NCBI GenBank assembly: GCA_900313855.1
Contig: OMSZ01000015.1
Location: forward strand, 1-10,379
Origin: an uncultured Eubacteriales bacterium
GTDB taxonomy: Bacteria; Bacillota; Clostridia; Lachnospirales; Lachnospiraceae
Direction: 5' to 3'
Length of the DNA stretch: 10,379 bases
Below, one piece after another: positions 6,606 through 10,379 of the stretch (position 1 is the stretch's first letter; each line of letters begins with the position of its first letter). The notes under the pieces are model-generated. The model saw only the letters and a program-made list of their open reading frames with translations, searched no databases and had not been told where the DNA came from. Both the position numbers and the translations under genes were made by a program.

Positions 6606-6947
6606 CTACAGCGCAAGGCTAACCATAAGCGCCCTGTTCACGTTACCCATTACATCATCATCTAAGTGGCTTACCTTTTCAAGAAGTCTCTTCTTATCAA
6701 TCGTTCTAACCTGCTCTAACAGCACTACCGAATCCTTTGAAATCTTGCATTTATTAGCCGCAAGCTCAACATGGGTCGGAATCTTCGCCTTATTCTGTCT
6801 GCTTGTTATAGCCGCACATATAACAGTAGAACTATGCTTGTTACCCATCTCATTCTGTATTATAAGTACCGGACGAACTCCGCCCTGCTCCGAACCCACA
6901 ACAGGTCTTAAATCAGCGTAGAAAATATCTCCTCTTGTTACTGGCAA
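6606..6947 (-). CDS. mazF: MazF/NdoA-type mRNA interferase (PemK-like toxin), TTG start
   Basis: Single-strand-specific endoribonuclease of the MazF/PemK fold, 113 aa from the chosen start, close to the 116 aa of B. subtilis NdoA. It reads [19 protein letters not shown] near the N-terminus, then [17 protein letters not shown] and [15 protein letters not shown]. The two residues essential for RNA cleavage in B. subtilis MazF are present at the same numbers: Arg25 (GGVRPV) and Thr48 (AAIT). The toxin is therefore expected to be active. The start is TTG at 6945-6947, because GGAGGG (6954-6959) is 6 nt upstream. A longer reading from TTG 6963-6965 would place that ribosome site inside the gene. 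In Bacillus the order is alr-antitoxin-toxin. Here alr is followed directly by mazF and the 96-nt gap cannot encode an antitoxin. It may be controlled by low translation from TTG or by an unlinked partner. Confidence 0.93.
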   Translation of the reverse strand: MPVTRGDIFYADLRPVVGSEQGGVRPVLIIQNEMGNKHSSTVICAAITSRQNKAKIPTHVELAANKCKISKDSVVLLEQVRTIDKKRLLEKVSHLDDDVMGNVNRALMVSLAL

Positions 6948-6953
6948 TGTTAT

Positions 6954-6959
6954 CCCTCC
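6954..6959 (-). promoter_or_regulatory. Ribosome binding site deciding the TTG start of mazF
   Basis: GGAGGG, spacer GATAACA-type 6 nt, then TTG at 6945-6947. The position shortens the open frame by six codons and gives an N-terminus (MPVTRGDIF) that lines up with NdoA. Confidence 0.75.
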
Positions 6960-7043
6960 AATCAAATTATTTTCTTTAATTGAAGTATTACCATTATCAT
7001 ATATTTATATTCTTAAGATTTTCTTTTGTTCCAAGAAAAATGA

Positions 7044-8207
7044 TCACGCCTCAAGATAATTAACCATACCGATTATATTACCGTCTTTGTAATAGACTCT
7101 GGGTACACGCCTGTTGATATTACAAACAAATTCGTAGTTAAAACTTGCTGACATATCCGCAGGTTCTTCAACGGGAATACATTTATCTCCCTGCCTTCCG
7201 AAAAGCACGACCTCATCCCCTACAGATATATCGTCAATATCGCTTACATCTATCATGATCTGATCCATACAGACTCTTCCGACGATCGGTGCAAATTCAC
7301 CTCTTACTAGCACTCTACCCTTATTAGAAAGCGCTCTCGGATAGCCGTCAGCATAGCCCACACCTACTGTTGCGATTTTCTTATCACACGGAAGCGTATA
7401 AGTACCACCATATCCTACAGTCTCTCCCTTAGTGACAAGTTTCACATGCGACACATGGCTCAAAAAAGACATTGCAGGATATAGTACGCAAGCCTCCTTA
7501 TCCATCTCCTCTGACGGATACAAACCGTAGGTAGAAATTCCTGAACGTACCATATCATAGGTATCGTTAGGCATCTCCATTATTCCCGCACTGTTTGATA
7601 TATGTCTTATTGCAAAATGAACTCCCTCCTCACCAAGCTTGTCGATCATAGCTGTATATTTTTTAAGCTGTTCTAATGCGCTTGATTTATCCACACTGTC
7701 AGCCTTGAAATAATGGGTAAATATTCCCTCCATATCAAGGTTTTCAAGCTTACTTATCTTAACGATCTCTGATACACTGTCATCATTACATTTAAAACCA
7801 ATCCTGTTCATTCCCGTATCAAGCTTGATATGAAGCCTGCCTGTTTTCCCAAGCTGTCCTGCCACATCAGATAAAGCCTTTGCCTGCTCAAAAGAAAAGA
7901 TAGTCTGAGTTATATTATATCTTACTATATGATCATAAAGACTTTCATCGGTATAACCAAGGATAAGGATCGGTTTGTTGACTCCTGCCTTTCTAAGCTC
8001 TATTGCCTCCTCGATACAAGCCACCCCATAATAGTCTGACAGATCATCAAGTACCTCGGCAACCTGTATTGCACCATGTCCATATGCATTCGCCTTGATT
8101 ACGGCAAGCAGCTTCTTATCCTTTGGAATACATCCCTTCATAGTTTCAATATTTCTTCGAATTGCAGAAAGATCAATATCTGCCTCCACACGATGATATG
8201 TATTCAT
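7044..8207 (-). CDS. alr: Alanine racemase
   Basis: PLP enzyme converting L-alanine to D-alanine for peptidoglycan precursors, in the cytoplasm. Its 387 aa is the normal length. The PLP lysine is Lys38 in the AVIKANAYGHG motif. The opposing catalytic tyrosine is Tyr266 in ETVGYGGTY, and the substrate-side RVCMDQIMID contains Met314. An N-terminal TIM barrel (about 8-240) is followed by the beta domain (about 245-387). The ATG at 8205-8207 is preceded by AGGAGGTGCGAGGAG, a very strong ribosome site. It sits between nnr (158-nt gap) and mazF. The nnr-alr-mazF order is common in Firmicutes and does not imply a shared pathway. No key residue is missing. Confidence 0.98.
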   Translation of the reverse strand: MNTYHRVEADIDLSAIRRNIETMKGCIPKDKKLLAVIKANAYGHGAIQVAEVLDDLSDYYGVACIEEAIELRKAGVNKPILILGYTDESLYDHIVRYNITQTIFSFEQAKALSDVAGQLGKTGRLHIKLDTGMNRIGFKCNDDSVSEIVKISKLENLDMEGIFTHYFKADSVDKSSALEQLKKYTAMIDKLGEEGVHFAIRHISNSAGIMEMPNDTYDMVRSGISTYGLYPSEEMDKEACVLYPAMSFLSHVSHVKLVTKGETVGYGGTYTLPCDKKIATVGVGYADGYPRALSNKGRVLVRGEFAPIVGRVCMDQIMIDVSDIDDISVGDEVVLFGRQGDKCIPVEEPADMSASFNYEFVCNINRRVPRVYYKDGNIIGMVNYLEA

Positions 8208-8273
8208 CTCCTCGCACCTCCTGTTTCCACTATTTTTTTAGATAATTATATATTACCAATCTGACTGCGAATC

Positions 8274-8309
8274 CTATAATAACTCCTGTAAGATCGGAAA
8301 ATAGTTCAT
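8274..8309 (-). pseudogene. Possible broken small membrane-peptide ORF between nnr and alr
   Basis: An ATG at 8307-8309 has GAGGTG 8 nt upstream but opens only an 11-codon frame (MNYFPILQELL, TAG at 8274-8276). The adjacent frame stays open from 8310 to a TAG at 8230-8232, with no usual start codon. It reads like a membrane peptide (GVIIGFAVRLVIYNY, then a Lys-Lys end). One extra T in the TTTT run at 8298-8301 would join the ATG to that frame and give a 26-aa peptide. This may be a decayed gene, an assembly error, or chance. The 11-aa frame could alternatively be a leader peptide for alr. I do not recognise a family. Confidence 0.25.
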
Positions 8310-8365
8310 ACTATTACACCTCAGAATAATCAAATATTATCATAAATTGCAGCCACAGATAATAC

Positions 8366-9856
8366 TTACGAATCCCGCATGACCTCGCCAAGATGTGCTA
8401 TGATATCTGACGCCAACATCGAATATTTTCCTTTATCCTCTGCTGCCTTATCTCCTGCAAGACAATGTACATAGGTACCTATCTGTGCAGCCTCAAACAA
8501 TGGAAGTCCGCCCGCAAGCATACCTGCGATTATACCCGCAAGAACATCACCCGATCCACCGGTAGACATTCCGTTATTACCGGCAAGATTCATATACATC
8601 TGTTCACTGCCATTAGTAACAATAGACTTAGCATCCTTAAGTACAAGATTAACCTCATACTCCTTCGCGAATTTCTTAGCGATTGCAAATCTGTCCTTTG
8701 CTATAGTCTCAACACTCTTACCGATAAGACGGCTCATCTCCATCATATGCGGTGTTATCACTATAGGAACAGAACAGGTCTTTAGCATTCCCATATTATT
8801 AGACAATATATTAAGTGCATCCGCGTCAAGCACCATAGGAACCTCGGAATTCATCAAAAGCTCATATAACATTCGCTCTGATGTTGAGTCAACGCCAAGT
8901 CCCGGTCCCACTACGATTACAGACGCCCATTTAACAGCGTCTTCAACACATGAAAGGGCTCCCTCATAATCATCATATGTCATCATCACCGCTTCCGGTA
9001 ACTGTGACTGCAGAACCACACGATTGCTTTCATGAGTATATATCTTAACCAGACCTACTCCTGTTGAATAGGCAGCCTTTGAACAAAGAAATGCAGCGCC
9101 GGACATATTCTTGCTTCCTGCAATAACAGCAACCTTTCCATAGCTGCCCTTATTTGAATTATTGAAACGTTTCGGCAGCTTAACAAGATCCTGCTCCTCA
9201 TAAGCATATATCTTCGGTTTGACTGATTGTATGGCAACCTTAGGAAATCCGATATTTTTGCAGATAATCTCACCACAGCAGTCAATTCCCGCTCCAAAGA
9301 ACATACCTAACTTCTTAAGACCAAATGTTACAGTATAATCCGCACGAAATGCCGTACCTAATATCTCACCGGTCGTTGCGTCAAGTCCTGACGGAATATC
9401 AATAGCAATTTTAAGTCCCTTTATCTGATTGAGATTATCTATAGCCTTCTTGTGAATTCCTGTAACCTCTCTTGAAAGACCTACTCCAAATATTCCATCT
9501 ACAACAATCGCATAATCTCTGTTAGGAATGGTCTTTCTAAGTCGCTGTCCTATCTGGACAAGAATATTTTTCTGTAATTCGAACTGTTCAGATACATGTT
9601 CCACAGCCCCCACATAATAAATATCTACCGGATATCCTCGTTCTGACAGCATCCTTGCAGCCGCAAGTCCATCACCGCCATTATTACCGCCCTCAACTGC
9701 TATAAGAATTCTTCCCTTACGGCGGTCAATCCTCTCAATCTCCTGAACTACCGCAAGTGCAGCTCTCTCCATAAGAACCGCCTGTGGTATCCCAACCTTT
9801 TCTATCGTATATGCATCTATTGCCTGCATCTCATTCTTCGTAACGATATATTCCAT
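8366..9856 (-). CDS. nnr: Bifunctional NAD(P)H-hydrate epimerase / ADP-dependent NAD(P)H-hydrate dehydratase
   Basis: Metabolite-repair enzyme of 496 aa that restores NAD(P)H damaged by hydration. The N-terminal YjeF_N epimerase domain (about 1-215) interconverts the R and S hydrates. It shows VEGGNNGGDGLAAARML (54-70), VVDGIFGVGLSREVTG (118-133) and AIDIPSGLDATTGEI (151-165). The C-terminal ribokinase-like dehydratase domain (about 225-496) removes water from the S form using ADP. It shows KGSYGKVAVIAGS (236-248), VVGPGLG (315-321), VLDADALNIL (342-351) and the nucleotide/anion loop NNGMSTGGSGDVLAGIIAGM (427-446). Both halves look intact. The ATG at 9854-9856 has AAAGGA about 9 nt upstream. 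It is first of the colinear run nnr-alr-mazF-CBS-ABC and follows the palindromic element after purL. A possible promoter is at 9927-9955. Confidence 0.97.
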   Translation of the reverse strand: MEYIVTKNEMQAIDAYTIEKVGIPQAVLMERAALAVVQEIERIDRRKGRILIAVEGGNNGGDGLAAARMLSERGYPVDIYYVGAVEHVSEQFELQKNILVQIGQRLRKTIPNRDYAIVVDGIFGVGLSREVTGIHKKAIDNLNQIKGLKIAIDIPSGLDATTGEILGTAFRADYTVTFGLKKLGMFFGAGIDCCGEIICKNIGFPKVAIQSVKPKIYAYEEQDLVKLPKRFNNSNKGSYGKVAVIAGSKNMSGAAFLCSKAAYSTGVGLVKIYTHESNRVVLQSQLPEAVMMTYDDYEGALSCVEDAVKWASVIVVGPGLGVDSTSERMLYELLMNSEVPMVLDADALNILSNNMGMLKTCSVPIVITPHMMEMSRLIGKSVETIAKDRFAIAKKFAKEYEVNLVLKDAKSIVTNGSEQMYMNLAGNNGMSTGGSGDVLAGIIAGMLAGGLPLFEAAQIGTYVHCLAGDKAAEDKGKYSMLASDIIAHLGEVMRDS

Positions 9857-9926
9857 ACACTTCTATCCTTTTCTCACATTGACTTCGTCCACATGTGTTT
9901 TCCTCTTAGACTTCTATCTTACTATC

Positions 9927-9955
9927 TTTTTATCACCTGACAGCAAAACTCTCAA
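9927..9955 (-). promoter_or_regulatory. Possible promoter for nnr, -35 inside the palindromic element
   Basis: On the minus strand TTGAGA (9950-9955, 5 of 6 to consensus) is followed by 17 nt and TAAAAA (9927-9932, 4 of 6). The start would fall about 60 nt before the nnr ATG. The -35 box overlaps the left end of the 209-bp palindrome. It is a weak call, because AT-rich spacers often yield such matches. Confidence 0.3.
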
Positions 9956-10151
9956 TACAGTTAATCCCGCTCACTATAGGTTATGCATAATATATATTTT
10001 GCGTAGGGCTTTGCAGCACGTCAGCACTTGATAAGCAGGTAGTGCGCATCTAGTACTGCTACGTGATGCAACGCTAGCGCAAGCGGGTCCCGAAGCAACA
10101 ATATATATTATGCATACTCAGTGAGCGAACATAACCTGACAGGAGTTTTGC
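9943..10151. repeat. 209-bp imperfect palindromic element (MITE-like or structured repeat)
   Basis: It fills most of the 306-nt purL-nnr gap and contains no gene. The arms pair in several blocks: GCAAAACTC 9943-9951 with GAGTTTTGC 10143-10151; CGCTCACT 9968-9975 with AGTGAGCG 10120-10127; and a perfect 17-bp block, TATGCATAATATATATT at 9982-9998 with its complement at 10100-10116. The 101-nt centre is GC-richer than its surroundings and folds again: TTTGCAGCACGTCAGCA (10010-10026) pairs imperfectly with TGCTACGTGATGCAA (10057-10071). No flanking target duplication is convincing. A direct ACCTGACAG occurs at 9935-9943 and 10134-10142, but the second copy lies inside the right arm. It may be a non-autonomous mobile element, a transcribed hairpin ending purL, or both. 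I cannot tell whether it is repeated elsewhere in the genome. Confidence 0.75.
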
Positions 10152-10162
10152 GTCCGCCTTCT

Positions 10163-10379
10163 CTACTTGAAGTACTCAACACCCGACTCAAATATCAACT
10201 GATTCTGATCACCGTATATATTGATAGCAACGTCCGTATCACGTCTCTCTGAATGAGCCATCTTACCAAGCACTCTTCCGTCAGGGCTTGTTATACCCTC
10301 AATAGCCTCATACGAACCGTTGATATTGTAGTCCTCATCCATTGTAGGATTACCGTTGACATCAACATACTGTGTAGCA
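10163..10379 (-). CDS. purL: Phosphoribosylformylglycinamidine synthase, C-terminal end only
   Basis: The last 71 residues and stop (TAG 10163-10165) of a gene that enters from the right edge. They read EAIEGITSPDGRVLGKMAHSE and then RRDTDVAINIYG...ESGVEYFK, the C-terminus of the long single-chain PurL of Clostridia (usually about 1250 aa). PurL makes FGAM from FGAR, glutamine and ATP in purine synthesis. The visible part belongs to the class I glutamine amidotransferase domain, and HSE in GKMAHSERR supplies the His and Glu of its Cys-His-Glu triad. The catalytic Cys and the synthase domains are outside the window. The reading frame is intact to the edge. The 209-bp palindrome starts 11 nt after the stop and may act in 3'-end formation. 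Confidence 0.9.
   Translation of the reverse strand, partial: ATQYVDVNGNPTMDEDYNINGSYEAIEGITSPDGRVLGKMAHSERRDTDVAINIYGDQNQLIFESGVEYFK

Noticed and set aside
7012..7036. Hairpin TTTTCTT/AAGAAAA between alr and mazF as a terminator
   Set aside because: The stem is almost pure A/T, no T-run follows on the minus strand, and mazF is close behind; read-through is more likely.
6966..7043. Separate promoter for mazF in the alr-mazF gap
   Set aside because: AT-rich sequence offers -10-like strings (GATAAT, TATAAA) but no -35 at an acceptable spacing.
9055..9297. 80-codon minus-strand frame inside nnr
   Set aside because: It is in another frame over the linker and dehydratase start of an intact nnr gene and has low-complexity translation.
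9935..10142. ACCTGACAG direct repeat as target-site duplication of the palindromic element
   Set aside because: The left copy is outside the inverted ends but the right copy is inside them, so the geometry is wrong for a target duplication.
9943..10151. CRISPR array, tRNA or insertion sequence in the purL-nnr gap
   Set aside because: There are no regularly spaced direct repeats, no cloverleaf with a CCA-type end, and no transposase frame.

Overview
The window looks like a chromosome segment from an anaerobic, moderately AT-rich Firmicute, most likely a Lachnospiraceae member. The evidence is the single-chain PurL C-terminus, the strong AGGAGG-type ribosome binding sites, the TTG starts, the alr-mazF pairing typical of Firmicutes, and the overall protein flavour. 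This assignment comes from reading, not from a search. Every gene I can support is on the minus strand, so the functional order runs from the right end of the window to the left.

Right end (about 9857-10379): the last 71 codons of purL, followed by a 209-bp imperfect palindrome (9943-10151) filling most of the purL-nnr gap. The palindrome resembles a small non-coding mobile or structured repeat. A possible promoter for the next gene has its -35 box inside the palindrome's left end.

Middle (4156-9856): six genes in one direction that could form one long transcription unit. They are nnr (NAD(P)H-hydrate repair), alr (alanine racemase), mazF (an mRNA-interferase-type toxin with no visible antitoxin), a soluble CorC-like CBS-domain protein, and an ABC ATPase/permease pair whose genes overlap by 7 bp. 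The nnr-alr gap of 158 bp holds what looks like a broken small membrane-peptide ORF. Two annotated starts are better placed inside their ORFs according to ribosome binding sites (mazF at a TTG, the ABC ATPase at an internal ATG), and a third (the CBS protein) is probably three codons in.

Left part (1-4155): a three-gene sugar operon. A TetR-type regulator with a TTG start is followed by a GH2 glycosidase (827 aa) and a MelB-like GPH sugar:cation symporter that runs off the left edge. The order TetR-GH2-GPH matches the E. coli uidR-uidA-uidB arrangement. However, the GH2 active-site region lacks the N-x-K glucuronate motif, so a beta-galactoside substrate is more likely. The operon is preceded by a 241-bp control region. 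It holds two tandem promoters, each followed at its predicted start point by the same inverted repeat, GAAAC-N16-GTTTC, with the two copies 59 bp apart. A separate palindrome, TTGTAAC-N14-GTTACAA, covers the promoter nearer the gene.

I see no CRISPR array, no tRNA or rRNA gene, no transposase and no obviously new multi-gene system. The most unusual items are the duplicated promoter/operator module, the 209-bp palindromic element, the antitoxin-less mazF and the broken small ORF.
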